Source: Clostridium_AW sp040797845 (GTDB taxonomy: Bacteria > Bacillota > Clostridia > Clostridiales > Clostridiaceae). From it: DNA of 64,000 nucleotides. The notes beneath the pieces were generated by a model. It saw nothing but the letters and a program-made list of their open reading frames with translations. It was not told where the DNA came from and searched no databases. The stretch is taken from the NCBI GenBank assembly GCA_040797845.1, contig JBFNFA010000010.1:62001-126000 (forward strand). Direction: 5' to 3'. Positions 8,078 to 17,371 of this stretch are shown in pieces. The position numbers were made by a program, and so were the translations under genes. Positions within the stretch are counted from its first letter, which is position 1. Every line of letters begins with the position of its first letter.

Positions 8078-9520
8078 CTAATAAATATCATCCTTATTTT
8101 TTCCACCGATTAATATATTAGATTTATTTCCAAACTTTGTTATTTCGCCTTTATCCTCGCCTAATTCTTTACATAATATATCCACTATTCTAGAAGTACA
8201 AAAACCAGCTTGGCATCTACCCATACCTGCTCTTGTTCTTCTCTTAACGCCATCTAAATCTCTTGCACCTAATGGTCTTCTTATGGCATCAATTATTTCA
8301 GCTTCTGTTACTGTTTCACATCTACATATAATTTTACCATAGGAAGGATTATTTTTAATAAGATTATTTCTTTCTTTATTAGTTAAATCTTCAAATTTTA
8401 TTATTCCCTTTCTTATAGGATTAAAATTTTTATTTTTTTCTGGCGACAACTTATTCTTAATTATCTCCCCTATCATTTCAGCTATAGCTGGAGCGCTAGA
8501 CAATCCTGGTGATTCTATAGAGGCTACATTAATAAAATTAGGAGCATCTTCTACCTCACCTATTATAAAATCTCCTGTATCTCCTTTTGCTCTCAGTCCT
8601 GAGAATGAAGTTATTATTCCACTTAAAGGAACTTCTTTTATACTTAGTTTACCTTTATCCAAAACATAATCTAATGCTTCTTTTTTTGTATTTAAATCTT
8701 CTTTATCCTCTATATTTTCAGCATCAGGTCCTATTAGTAGATTTCCATGTACTGTTGGCGTAACTAATACCCCTTTTCCTAGTTCTGTTGGTAACTGAAA
8801 TAAAGTTTTAGATATTAAGTCTCCTGTAGCCTTATCAAATAAACAGTATTCTCCCTTTCTTGCAGTAATTTTAATTTTCTTTTCACTTACCATATTATTT
8901 AAATCATCAGCAAAGACTCCCGCTGCATTTACTACAATTCTTCCACTTATATCTCCATTATTAGTTATTAATTTATAATCATTCTCTATTTTTATTATAT
9001 TATTAACTTTTGTATTAAGTTTGAATTCTACCCCATTTATATAGGCATTCTCTGCAAAAGCTATTGTAGCTTCAAAAGGGCAAACTATACCTCCAGTAGG
9101 TAGATATAGTGCCGCTACCACTGATTCAGATAAGTTAGGTTCTATCTCTAAAGCCTCTTCTCTGTTTAATATACTCATATTTGGAACACCATTTTCAATT
9201 CCTCTGTCCCTTAATTCTATTAGCTTATCCATATCTTTTTCGTTAAAACAAAGTACTAATGAACCATTTCTTTTAAAACTAAAATCAAGCTCCTCTGAAA
9301 GTTTTGTGTACATGGAGTTTCCTTTCACATTAAGTTTTGCTTTTAGTGTTCCAGGTATAGGATCTTCACCAGCATGAATTATAGCACTATTTGCTTTAGT
9401 AGTGCCCATACATACATCATTGCACTTTTCTAGAACACAAATCTTTAGTTTATATTTAGACAATTCTCTTGCTATTGAACATCCCGTTATTCCAGCTCCA
9501 ATAATTACCACATCATACAT
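8078..9520 (-). CDS. GlpA-like anaerobic glycerol-3-phosphate dehydrogenase
   Basis: 480 residues. The N-terminal DAO-type FAD fold starts YDVVIIGAGITGCSIARELS. A BFD-like [2Fe-2S] domain near residues 400-455 has the cysteine pattern CRCE ... GRCQAGFC. This layout is that of GlpA-type G3P dehydrogenases that oxidise glycerol-3-phosphate to DHAP. The start is the ATG behind AGGAGG at 9528-9533; the longer frame to 9553 would run through the Shine-Dalgarno and a terminator hairpin. The leader has a promoter followed by that hairpin, a layout suited to antitermination. glpK and glpF are not in the window. Confidence 0.87.
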   Translation of the reverse strand: MYDVVIIGAGITGCSIARELSKYKLKICVLEKCNDVCMGTTKANSAIIHAGEDPIPGTLKAKLNVKGNSMYTKLSEELDFSFKRNGSLVLCFNEKDMDKLIELRDRGIENGVPNMSILNREEALEIEPNLSESVVAALYLPTGGIVCPFEATIAFAENAYINGVEFKLNTKVNNIIKIENDYKLITNNGDISGRIVVNAAGVFADDLNNMVSEKKIKITARKGEYCLFDKATGDLISKTLFQLPTELGKGVLVTPTVHGNLLIGPDAENIEDKEDLNTKKEALDYVLDKGKLSIKEVPLSGIITSFSGLRAKGDTGDFIIGEVEDAPNFINVASIESPGLSSAPAIAEMIGEIIKNKLSPEKNKNFNPIRKGIIKFEDLTNKERNNLIKNNPSYGKIICRCETVTEAEIIDAIRRPLGARDLDGVKRRTRAGMGRCQAGFCTSRIVDILCKELGEDKGEITKFGNKSNILIGGKNKDDIY

Positions 9521-9540
9521 ATTCTTACCTCCTAAAAAAT

Positions 9541-9586
9541 AAAAAAAGAGCACAAATGTAAGGTATTAAACCTTAAATTTGGCTCT
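9541..9586 (-). terminator. Leader terminator/attenuator before the glp operon
   Basis: On the minus strand an interrupted stem (AGAGC, CAAAT and TAAGG segments pairing with CCTTA, ATTTG and GCTCT) is followed by TTTTTTTATTTTTT and then the AGGAGG of the GlpA-like gene. It lies downstream of a good promoter at 9621-9649, so it should cut that transcript unless overridden. It may also end the upstream ger transcript. Confidence 0.8.
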
Positions 9587-9620
9587 CTTAAACTCCGCCT
9601 ATACATATTTACTTAATTTT

Positions 9621-9649
9621 ATTTTATCACTTATTCAGTTGTATTTCAA
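9621..9649 (-). promoter_or_regulatory. Predicted promoter of the glp operon, upstream of the attenuator
   Basis: TTGAAA, 17-bp spacer, TAAAAT on the minus strand. The predicted transcript starts about 30 bp before the terminator hairpin. Confidence 0.7.
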
Positions 9650-9673
9650 GAAAAATTCAATTAAAGAAGAGTC

Positions 9674-10789
9674 TTATTCACTTTTAACTTCTTTGTTTTT
9701 TCCTCTTATAAAATACATTATTAATAGTATTAAAGGAATTATCAATATGAAAATAATGTATATGAAAAATTTCATTTCATAGGATAGTGCTTTCCTAACA
9801 TATATAGACTTTTTAAAAAATGTAAAATTATTTATTATAAATATTATAATTAGAGATGGAATTATAAATATCCTCTCATTTTTTAGGCTTAAACCATAAC
9901 ATGCACTTTTAGATAGAAAATATATATTTAAAGAGAAATTAACAAACATCCCCACAAACCAATTAAATACTGCTATAATTTCTATCCTCTCTATAAAATT
10001 CAACAAGGATACTTGCTGCACTGTAGCTAAATAAGGAATAGACTGATGCTGTGCTTGCCTAACACCAAATACAGCAAAGGTTGTAGTTATTATAATTACA
10101 TAAAACACTGTGATTATAACGTTTGAATATATAAATATTTTGTTTAAATCCTCAGCTTTTTCTAATTGTGGCACACATAGGCTTAAAAAAATTCCTTGAT
10201 AAAAAATAGAAGCTGTAGTTAAGGCACCATAATTAATCTCCTTAAAAGTTGAAGTTTTTAATATAGGCAATAACTCTTTAAAATCCATGATGCCTAAATT
10301 CAATAGCGTAAAAAATATTACTGAAATCAAAGTTATAGGGGTAATTATTCCAGATAATTTTCCGTGAATTACTAATCCTTTGTATGCTGAGTAACTACAG
10401 CAAATTATGGCAACTCCAGTGACAATAAAAAAAGGGGTATCTGGCAAAGTTGAATTGCCTAAAAAATATCCTATTAAAGATAAAGAAATAATAGAATTAT
10501 AAAAAAATAATAAGCTTACTATTAAAGATAATATTTTTCCTCCTGTCTTTCCAGTAAGCACTTCTCCAATTTCTATAAGAGATAAACCCTTATATCTATT
10601 GGAAAGAAATAAAATAGGAATATACATAATTAATATATAAACTAAAGACAATATTACCACTATCCATACATCTTGGTTGCTTGGATGGTTTAGTATTATA
10701 AATAAGTAAACATATGCATCAGTTGACCTAGATAACACTAAAATCATTATCATCTCATATGTTGATAGTTTTTCATAGGAATCTAACAT
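9674..10789 (-). CDS. Spore germination permease, GerAB/GerKB family (cluster 1)
   Basis: 371 residues with about ten hydrophobic segments, the endospore germination permease (APC superfamily) pattern starting LSTYEMIMILVLSRSTDAYV. In the spore inner membrane it is the probable germinant-sensing subunit of a Ger receptor with the A and C subunits. Its ATG overlaps the stop of the C-subunit gene by one base (TAATG), with GGAGGGAG upstream, so it is translationally coupled. The operon order here is A-C-B. The germinant cannot be predicted. Confidence 0.92.
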   Translation of the reverse strand: MLDSYEKLSTYEMIMILVLSRSTDAYVYLFIILNHPSNQDVWIVVILSLVYILIMYIPILFLSNRYKGLSLIEIGEVLTGKTGGKILSLIVSLLFFYNSIISLSLIGYFLGNSTLPDTPFFIVTGVAIICCSYSAYKGLVIHGKLSGIITPITLISVIFFTLLNLGIMDFKELLPILKTSTFKEINYGALTTASIFYQGIFLSLCVPQLEKAEDLNKIFIYSNVIITVFYVIIITTTFAVFGVRQAQHQSIPYLATVQQVSLLNFIERIEIIAVFNWFVGMFVNFSLNIYFLSKSACYGLSLKNERIFIIPSLIIIFIINNFTFFKKSIYVRKALSYEMKFFIYIIFILIIPLILLIMYFIRGKNKEVKSE

Positions 10790-11970
10790 TATTTTGTCTC
10801 CCTCCTCATAAAACTATCGTCCAATAAGGCTTCCTTCTCTAACTTGACATTGACGTTTACAACCACATCTCCATCAGTATATAATTCATTCCATCTATCT
10901 TTTACTTTTATCCAATTAGAATAATCGTATCTATATGCATATTGATAAAAGTCAAATATATCTGCTTTGAAATCTTCTTGAGATCTTTTAACAGTTTTTT
11001 CAATAATCTTTTTTATACTTTCTTCAGTTAAATTTTCAATTTTGTCTATACTCCAAACTTCTCTTAAATTATCCTTAGTCATTATTTCATTTATCATTGC
11101 CGATACTTCTACATCCACATTAATCCTTAACTTATCGTCTTTAATGGACACAGAATTTTTCGACTTAGAACCTAGAATTTTTGCCGTATAAAATTTGTAT
11201 TCTTCTTCTGAAGGTGAAACTATTACACCACTCTTTATATTGTTTTTTATAAAATTATATCCCATGGTTTCAAATCCGTTTAAATATCCTGCTAGCTTAT
11301 CTTTTATGAAAATAGCTAAACCTTCTATATTTAAATCATCATAATTTCCATCATTATTTTTTACATTATTATTTTCTCTGCTTATCACCCCCGTGACATA
11401 AACTTGCGAACCTTCACTATAGTATTGTTTAACTAAATCTCTAAGTTTTACAGCAGTTACTTTCCCATTGTATTTCGAATTCTTTATTAAATACTCAATA
11501 TGATTTGATAATAGTTTTTCTATTCCATATGACTCTATAAATAAATCTTCAGATTTATTATCTTTTCCTACTAATATATAAATTCCCGAATTTACTTCAT
11601 AGTCTCTATTCCAAAAATCTAAATATTTCAATATGCCATCTTTTGCTGCTTCTTCACCAAATATAAGTATCTTTGCATGGGGAAAGTATAACTTTCTATC
11701 GAATATCAGTGTGGCGTTTCTTATAGCTTCAAAAGTTGTTGTACCTTCCACTTGCGAAAATATGGATCTATTACTACTACCCATACCTCTATCTTTTTTA
11801 TTAGATGGGTCTACCACTTCAAAATTAAGTTTAATCTTTTCATCTTCTATATCATGACCAATCATAGTGACTATTCCATACTCATTTAATTCCATCTTTC
11901 CCAAACATCCATAGGATAAGAATATGGTAGAAATAGTAAGTAATGCCACAATCATCTTTCTCCTATTCAT
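10789..11970 (-). CDS. Germinant receptor lipoprotein, GerAC/GerKC family (cluster 1)
   Basis: 393 residues. The N-terminus MNRRKMIVALLTISTIFLSYGC is a lipoprotein signal with lipobox LSYGC. The body matches Ger(x)C proteins (MELNEYGIVTMIGHDIEDEKIKLNFEVVDP; late EDFKADIFDFYQYAYR). Three in-frame ATGs lie close together. I take the middle one, which has AGGAGA nine bases upstream; the first (11991) would add a seven-residue basic tail. The start overlaps the end of the A-subunit gene by 8 bases. It is anchored on the outer face of the spore inner membrane. Confidence 0.92.
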   Translation of the reverse strand: MNRRKMIVALLTISTIFLSYGCLGKMELNEYGIVTMIGHDIEDEKIKLNFEVVDPSNKKDRGMGSSNRSIFSQVEGTTTFEAIRNATLIFDRKLYFPHAKILIFGEEAAKDGILKYLDFWNRDYEVNSGIYILVGKDNKSEDLFIESYGIEKLLSNHIEYLIKNSKYNGKVTAVKLRDLVKQYYSEGSQVYVTGVISRENNNVKNNDGNYDDLNIEGLAIFIKDKLAGYLNGFETMGYNFIKNNIKSGVIVSPSEEEYKFYTAKILGSKSKNSVSIKDDKLRINVDVEVSAMINEIMTKDNLREVWSIDKIENLTEESIKKIIEKTVKRSQEDFKADIFDFYQYAYRYDYSNWIKVKDRWNELYTDGDVVVNVNVKLEKEALLDDSFMRRETK

Positions 11971-13525
11971 TCTTTTCTTTCTCCTGTTCATTTTCTTTAA
12001 TTAAATTATCTTCAACTAGATATTCAGGTTTTTTATTCATTTTAAATATAGGGAATTTAACAATGGAATCTTTAAAGTTTGCCAGTGGTGAGAAAGTATA
12101 CATATATGGAACTCCAAAAGATTTTATAGTGAGCATATGAGTAAGCATAATATAAAACCCAACGATTATTCCATATATTCCTAAACAACCTCCTAAGATA
12201 ATAAATATAATTCTACTTATAGTAATAGCCTCTGAAAGAGTTGGTGTTAAAAAGGCCGTCAATCCTGTAAGTGCTATGATCATTACCATAGGTGCCGATA
12301 TAATACCTGCATTAACACCAGCCTCTCCTAATATTAATGCTCCTACTATGCTAATTGCAGGCCCTATAGCTCTAGGTAATCTAATTCCCGATTCTTTTAA
12401 AAGTTCAAAGAAAAAATTCATAAGTAAAGCTTCTATTACTGCTGGAAATGGAACTCCTTCTCTTGCTGAAGTCATACTAATTAATAAAACAGTAGGTATC
12501 ATTTCTTGATGAAATGTTTGTAAAGCTACATAAATTCCTGGTAAAAAAACACTAATTAAAATAGAAATACTTCTTATTATTCTTAAATAAGAAGATATTA
12601 TCGTTTTATCGTAATAATCTTCACTTATTTGTATGTTTTCTACAAAGAGGTTTGGAACTGTGAGCACGTGGGGAGTTCCATCACAAAATATAGCAACTCT
12701 GCCTTCTAGTATTTTTCCACTAACCATATCTGGTTTTTGAGTATTTCCTACTGTAGTAAAAATTGAATAGGGATTATCTTCTATAAATTGCTCTATATAC
12801 CCCGACTCTAATATGGCGTCTATCTTAATTTTATTAACTCTTCTTTTTACTTCTTCTATTATTTCCTGCTTTGCAATTCCATTAAGATAACATATGGCTA
12901 CATCAGTTTTTGACTTTTCTCCAAGTTTAATTTTTTCAACTTTAAGATTTATATCTTTAATTCTCCTTCTTAGAAGAGCTATATTTACATCAATATTTTC
13001 TATAAAACCTTCCTTAGGGCCCCTTATCACAGTTTCATTATCGGGTTCCTCCACTTTTCTGCCCAAGTTATATTTGCCATTTACATTTAAAGCGGACTTT
13101 TCCCCCTCTACGAATAAAATAGCGTTGCCAGATAATATTTTTTCTATAGCATCTTTATAAGATGAAATTTTTTCTACTTCACATTCTGTAATAACTGACT
13201 GAATAATATATTCAATGACCCCCTTATTAGGAAGTATAACTTTATTTCCCATAATAGGATTTATCATTTCATTGTTTATGAGTCTCTTATCTATAAGCAA
13301 TGATATATAACAAATCAGCCCTCTTCTTTTTTCTGATCCGAACACTACTTCTTTATAAATAACGTCATTACAATTTTTGAAGTCCTCAATTAATCTTTTT
13401 TTTACATCTTCTATGGATTCAGGTATAGATTCGTAACTGTAATTATAATTAGACTTATTACTTACCTTATCATTTATTTTCTTAAGAGTAATATACTTAC
13501 ACATACTTATTAACTTAGAAAACAT
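11963..13525 (-). CDS. Germinant receptor A subunit, GerAA/GerKA family (cluster 1)
   Basis: 520 residues. A long soluble N-terminal region carries the family block VIRGPKEGFIENIDVNIALLRRRIK. It is followed by SGKILEGRVAIFCDGTPHVLTVP and a membrane domain with AREGVPFPAVIEALLMNFFFELLKESGIRLP. It is the first gene of ger operon 1. The C-terminal tail is highly charged (ENEQEKEKNE), and the next gene's ribosome-binding site lies within it. Ger receptors are normally transcribed in the forespore by sigma-G; I could not pin a convincing sigma-G promoter. Confidence 0.93.
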   Translation of the reverse strand: MFSKLISMCKYITLKKINDKVSNKSNYNYSYESIPESIEDVKKRLIEDFKNCNDVIYKEVVFGSEKRRGLICYISLLIDKRLINNEMINPIMGNKVILPNKGVIEYIIQSVITECEVEKISSYKDAIEKILSGNAILFVEGEKSALNVNGKYNLGRKVEEPDNETVIRGPKEGFIENIDVNIALLRRRIKDINLKVEKIKLGEKSKTDVAICYLNGIAKQEIIEEVKRRVNKIKIDAILESGYIEQFIEDNPYSIFTTVGNTQKPDMVSGKILEGRVAIFCDGTPHVLTVPNLFVENIQISEDYYDKTIISSYLRIIRSISILISVFLPGIYVALQTFHQEMIPTVLLISMTSAREGVPFPAVIEALLMNFFFELLKESGIRLPRAIGPAISIVGALILGEAGVNAGIISAPMVMIIALTGLTAFLTPTLSEAITISRIIFIILGGCLGIYGIIVGFYIMLTHMLTIKSFGVPYMYTFSPLANFKDSIVKFPIFKMNKKPEYLVEDNLIKENEQEKEKNE

Positions 13526-13589
13526 ATCAATTCACCCATTAGTAGTTTTTTACTATAATTAGTTTTTATACATTAAGTATCAAAAATAT

Positions 13590-13618
13590 ATAAAGGCGTT
13601 TCCTAAAGAAACGCCTCA
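13590..13618 (-). terminator. Intrinsic terminator of the chemoreceptor gene
   Basis: 9-bp stem AGGCGTTTC / GAAACGCCT followed on the minus strand by a T-rich tract, directly after the chemoreceptor stop codon. Confidence 0.85.
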
Positions 13619-13621
13619 TAA

Positions 13622-15340
13622 TTATAGTTTAAATTTATTTACTAATTGATTTAAACGTTGAGATAATTCTGCTTGATTTTCAGCAGATTCAACTACTTGT
13701 TCTATGGACTGAGTAGTTGATAATACATTATTCATTATTTCACTAGAGTTTGAAGATGTAGATTGTGCAGAGGAAGCTATATTTTGTATTACTTTCGTTA
13801 TTTCATCCACTGTTGAATTTATTTCTTCTGTCATCGCCGCTATGTCCTCTGACATGTCATTAACAAATCTAGCATCCTGCTCATAACTATTGCCAGTATC
13901 AACTAATAGTTGGTACCCTTCTTTAACATTATTATCAACAAATTCTAATAAATCTTGAGAATTTATTGATATATTTTTAAATGCATTTTGCACTTTTTCT
14001 ATTACATCTTTTATATTTTTTACATTGCTTGAAGATTGTTCTGCAAGCTTTCTAATTTCATCTGCTACCACTGCAAATCCTTTTCCTTTCTCCCCTGCTC
14101 TTGCTGCCTCTATAGCTGCATTAAGTGCTAATAAATTTGTCTGTTCTGCTATCTGTGCTATAGAATCTGCCATAACTTTTATATCTTCTACTACTTTTCC
14201 TTCTTCTATGGCTTTTGTTATGTCTTCATGCTTAGTATCATATATCTTATCTGTTAGTTCTTTCGATGATATACCCTCTGTCCTTATACTTTCTGCTCTA
14301 TTTTTAATACTTAAAGATTGGTTGCTTCCATTTACGGCTTTATTGGATAAATCATTTATTCCTGCATTTATCTCTTCTACTGATGCAGAAATTTCTTCAG
14401 TTACAGCACTAGCTTCTTGTGTATCCTTTACAATTTCTTTAGTAAAATCGTTAATACTGTTCATTTTCAAACTAATATCTTTAGTTGTATTATACAATTC
14501 TTCACTAGCAATGGACATATTATGAGATTCACCTGTAATCTCCTTGATTAATGTCTTTATAGCATTTCTAGCATTATTTAAAGCATCGGAAAGTTGTCCA
14601 AATTCATCTTTAGAACTAATATTAATTTCATAGGTTAAATCTCCATTACTAATAGCTTCTGCAAAATTTAGCCCTTTATTAATTGAATTAGCTATATATT
14701 TTGATATAAACAATGCTAGTATAACCGCTATTAAAATAGTAAATATAATTGATAAATACATTATAATAGTAACATTTTTATATATTAAGGAATTATTTTC
14801 ATCAGATTTTTTTGCCTGGTCCAAGTTCATCTGAATAATTTTATTTAATTCGTTTGCCATATCAGCTCTAAGTGCCATTATATCTGACCAACCTTTTTGA
14901 GCATCACTGTATTTATCTTTCTTTACTAACTCTATAGCATTCTCTCTTATATCCCTATATCGCTCTAACTTTTCTTTAAAATTTCCCCAATTCTCTTTTT
15001 CCCAATCCATTAAATTGCCTTTTTCATACTCGTTTATTAGTCTAGTATTTTCTTCTTTTAGCTTTTCGATATTGCTTATTTTTTCTTCCTTACTTTTACT
15101 ATCCTCATCATTCATAAATATCAGGTCTTGAAGTTCTCCACGTAAATTTAATAAGTTAGTATTAAGAGAATATAAATAATCTACACTCTTTAAATTAATA
15201 TTATACATGTCATAGGAGTTATTATTAACCTTTCTTATATTGAAAATTCCAACTCCACCTATAAAAACAATAGTAACTACTAAAATAAAATAGGATAGCA
15301 ATAGTTTTGTTCTAATTTTTAATTTTTTTAATACATTCAT
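13622..15340 (-). CDS. Methyl-accepting chemotaxis protein
   Basis: 572 residues. There is an N-terminal transmembrane helix (about 13-31), then an extracytoplasmic helical sensor domain of roughly 160 residues (four-helix-bundle type, DXXXXN-rich with many lysines). A second transmembrane helix (about 190-212), a HAMP domain and a signalling hairpin with the canonical tip EQTNLLALNAAIEAARAGEKGKGFAVVADEIRKLAEQ follow. Two-membrane-pass topology indicates sensing outside the cell and signalling to CheA/CheW. No ligand can be deduced, and no other chemotaxis gene is adjacent. The start follows AAAGGAG. Confidence 0.95.
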   Translation of the reverse strand: MNVLKKLKIRTKLLLSYFILVVTIVFIGGVGIFNIRKVNNNSYDMYNINLKSVDYLYSLNTNLLNLRGELQDLIFMNDEDSKSKEEKISNIEKLKEENTRLINEYEKGNLMDWEKENWGNFKEKLERYRDIRENAIELVKKDKYSDAQKGWSDIMALRADMANELNKIIQMNLDQAKKSDENNSLIYKNVTIIMYLSIIFTILIAVILALFISKYIANSINKGLNFAEAISNGDLTYEINISSKDEFGQLSDALNNARNAIKTLIKEITGESHNMSIASEELYNTTKDISLKMNSINDFTKEIVKDTQEASAVTEEISASVEEINAGINDLSNKAVNGSNQSLSIKNRAESIRTEGISSKELTDKIYDTKHEDITKAIEEGKVVEDIKVMADSIAQIAEQTNLLALNAAIEAARAGEKGKGFAVVADEIRKLAEQSSSNVKNIKDVIEKVQNAFKNISINSQDLLEFVDNNVKEGYQLLVDTGNSYEQDARFVNDMSEDIAAMTEEINSTVDEITKVIQNIASSAQSTSSNSSEIMNNVLSTTQSIEQVVESAENQAELSQRLNQLVNKFKL

Positions 15341-15535
15341 ATTTTCAGCTCCTTTTTAAATTTTTTCCATAACTTATTTTTATTAATTTAATACAATTAA
15401 ATATTTTTCTACAAATTTCAACAAAATATTTATAAATATATTTTACCACGTTTATGTTTTATTGCATATATATGTAATATAAAAATATTCCAATTAACCG
15501 AGTATGCCCTCCTCTTATCCAAATTAAAAATATAA

Positions 15536-15576
15536 AAAAATAGTAGCCCTATATACAATTGGTAACTACTATTTCT
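15536..15576 (-). terminator. Terminator after the anti-sigma gene (hairpin S1)
   Basis: 9-bp stem AAATAGTAG / CTACTATTT with a loop containing ACCAATTG, followed by seven Ts on the minus strand. Its AGTAG...ACCAATTG...GGCTACT core recurs in the hairpin at 17314-17347, on the other side of the sigma operon. Confidence 0.8.
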
Positions 15577-15588
15577 AGAAATACTTGA

Positions 15589-16536
15589 TTATTTAATATT
15601 TATTGTTATACTTTCCTCATCTCCAAAGTTAAGTATCAAACTATCAGTATCATCAGGGACTCCTTTGAATCTTTGACTTATCATTATCATACCATCATTT
15701 TCCTTAGTTGTAGTCGATATACTATCAATAACAACTCCTTTATCTGTTATAAGCGTAGCTCTTTCCTCTCTTAATCTTATTGGCAGTTCTGCTTCTATGA
15801 ATGTATTAAGCTTGCTTAATGTTACCTTTTTTATAGAAATATTATTGTGTTTTATAGAAGGAGTTATTACCTTTACTCCTTCACCGTTTAACTCAACGGG
15901 GACAGAGAATTTCCAATTTCCATGAATAATACTGTTGTCTTCTACGCTATTTAATGAGATTGCCCCAATTTTTATATTTAATGTAAAACTTTCAGGTACT
16001 TTTGTTTTTAGGTCTGTAAATAAATATGTTTCTACTCCTATAAAAGTATTCTCATCTATAAATCTTCCTTCAAGTCCTGCTATGCCTCCTGTATCTAAAT
16101 CACCTCTGTGGAAACTGGTTTTTGCATAGTTATCATATAATAATAGTTGGGAGTCATTAGTATTAATAAATGGTTTCTTGCTTTTTACGATAAAGGATAC
16201 ATAGACTCCATACTCATCACAAATGACATCTTGTAATGTTAAACTAACTCCGTTTTTAGTGGTTGTTTTGTTTATAAGTTCAGTTCCTTGACTACCTCCT
16301 CGTAATCCAACAAGTTCCTTTATTTCTTTAAATACATTGCCCCCAAATCCAAAAGCTTCAGCAGCTACGCATAATGAAGTAATCCCAATAGTAAAAACTA
16401 AACAAATTGATGCCGCTGTAGCAAGTATCCTTCTGTGCACAACTTTATTATTCTTGTATTCTTCGCCTTTTTTGATGGCGTTTGCAGTTAATGAATCTAT
16501 GTTATCTGGAAGTTTTATATTATCTAATTTATCCAC
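15589..16536 (-). CDS. DUF4179 membrane protein, probable anti-sigma factor
   Basis: 315 residues. A cytoplasmic N-terminus of about 37 residues is followed by one transmembrane helix (ILATAASICLVFTIGITSL) and a large extracytoplasmic DUF4179-type beta-rich domain. This matches RsiV-like single-pass anti-sigma proteins that hold an ECF sigma factor until a cell-envelope signal arrives. The start is GTG behind AGGAGG, four bases after the stop of the sigma gene, with its Shine-Dalgarno overlapping that gene's last codons, so synthesis is coupled. The anti-sigma role is inferred from topology and gene order. Confidence 0.85.
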   Translation of the reverse strand: MDKLDNIKLPDNIDSLTANAIKKGEEYKNNKVVHRRILATAASICLVFTIGITSLCVAAEAFGFGGNVFKEIKELVGLRGGSQGTELINKTTTKNGVSLTLQDVICDEYGVYVSFIVKSKKPFINTNDSQLLLYDNYAKTSFHRGDLDTGGIAGLEGRFIDENTFIGVETYLFTDLKTKVPESFTLNIKIGAISLNSVEDNSIIHGNWKFSVPVELNGEGVKVITPSIKHNNISIKKVTLSKLNTFIEAELPIRLREERATLITDKGVVIDSISTTTKENDGMIMISQRFKGVPDDTDSLILNFGDEESITINIK

Positions 16537-16539
16537 TAC

Positions 16540-17106
16540 TTATTCCTCCTTTAGATTGATTTTTAAATATTTTAAAGCTCTACGAATATAAGATTTTACT
16601 GTGTTTTCGGAACAACTCATAACTCTAGCAATATCTTTTATAGGCATATCCTGCATATACCTTAAAATGATTGCAGTTTTATGTTTACCACCCAAATTAT
16701 CTATGGCGTTATATAAGTCAATACTGGATATCGTATCTATAGTGTGGTTGTAATTTGTTAGATATTCATTATCATCCATGAGAACCACTTTACTACTTTT
16801 TCGAAATTTATCATTAATGTTATTGATTAAAATTTTCGTTATCCAAGTCTTAAAATATTCAGGCTTTTTTAGTTTATGAATACTTATAAATGCTTTATAA
16901 ACTGTTTCTTGATATATATCTGATGCGTCATGCTGATTTTTCACGTATAAGTAAGCTGTTTTATAAAGGTACTCTTTATATATTTCTATGAGAGATACAA
17001 AAGCTTCCTTATTGCCTTTTATAGCACTTTTCACTACATTGTCCTCTAAAGCTTTTTTGCTATTAATTTTCATATCTCTTATTTCAATGCTACCAGCGTT
17101 CTCCAT
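16540..17106 (-). CDS. ECF RNA polymerase sigma factor
   Basis: 188 residues. Region 2 is visible as EYLYKTAYLYVKNQHDASDIYQETVYKAF and region 4 as a helix-turn-helix near the end (IKDIARVMSCSENTVKSYIRRALK). There is no region 1 or 3, as in group IV sigma factors of the SigV/SigX/SigW kind. It is translationally coupled to a single-pass DUF4179 protein. A promoter of ECF type lies 50-80 bp upstream, suggesting positive autoregulation. The regulon is probably envelope stress; the exact signal is unknown. Confidence 0.93.
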   Translation of the reverse strand: MENAGSIEIRDMKINSKKALEDNVVKSAIKGNKEAFVSLIEIYKEYLYKTAYLYVKNQHDASDIYQETVYKAFISIHKLKKPEYFKTWITKILINNINDKFRKSSKVVLMDDNEYLTNYNHTIDTISSIDLYNAIDNLGGKHKTAIILRYMQDMPIKDIARVMSCSENTVKSYIRRALKYLKINLKEE

Positions 17107-17159
17107 TCTTTATCTCCTTTCATACAAATAACCCGGATTGTCTTTGAATTCACACATTA

Positions 17160-17186
17160 GACGGGCGACATCGTTTAAAAGTTGCA
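17160..17186 (-). promoter_or_regulatory. ECF-type promoter upstream of the sigma gene
   Basis: TGCAAC, 17-bp spacer, CGTC (then TAAT) on the minus strand, close to the Bacillus ECF pattern TGAAAC-N16/17-CGTC. Its position about 55 bp before the sigma start supports autoregulation. Confidence 0.72.
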
Positions 17187-17313
17187 CCTATTTTCACTAT
17201 TTCAAATTAAAATTTGTTTCTTTATACTATAAAACGAAGGCATCCATAACTGTAAGCCTTTAAAATAAATTCTAAATTTTAGAAATGATAATTGTACTGA
17301 TAAAATAAATAAA

Positions 17314-17347
17314 AAGTAGCCTGCAACCGCAATTGGTGAAGCTACTT
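17314..17347 (-). terminator. Hairpin S2 upstream of the sigma operon
   Basis: AAGTAGC / GCTACTT stem with ACCAATTG in the loop, followed on the minus strand by TTTATTTATTTT. It lies 25 bp after the tRNA-Trp terminator hairpin and shields the sigma operon from read-through. It resembles hairpin S1 at the other end of that operon. Confidence 0.6.
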
Positions 17348-17371
17348 AATAAAAATCTTCAAAACAAAAAA

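Noticed and set aside
9521..9553. Longer N-terminus (11 extra residues) for the GlpA-like protein
   Set aside because: It would run through the AGGAGG site and the U-tract of the leader terminator; the ATG at 9520 gives the family's normal FAD-binding start.
14025..14525. 166-residue plus-strand open frame inside the chemoreceptor gene
   Set aside because: Antisense shadow of the conserved signalling domain; no family match and no ribosome-binding site.
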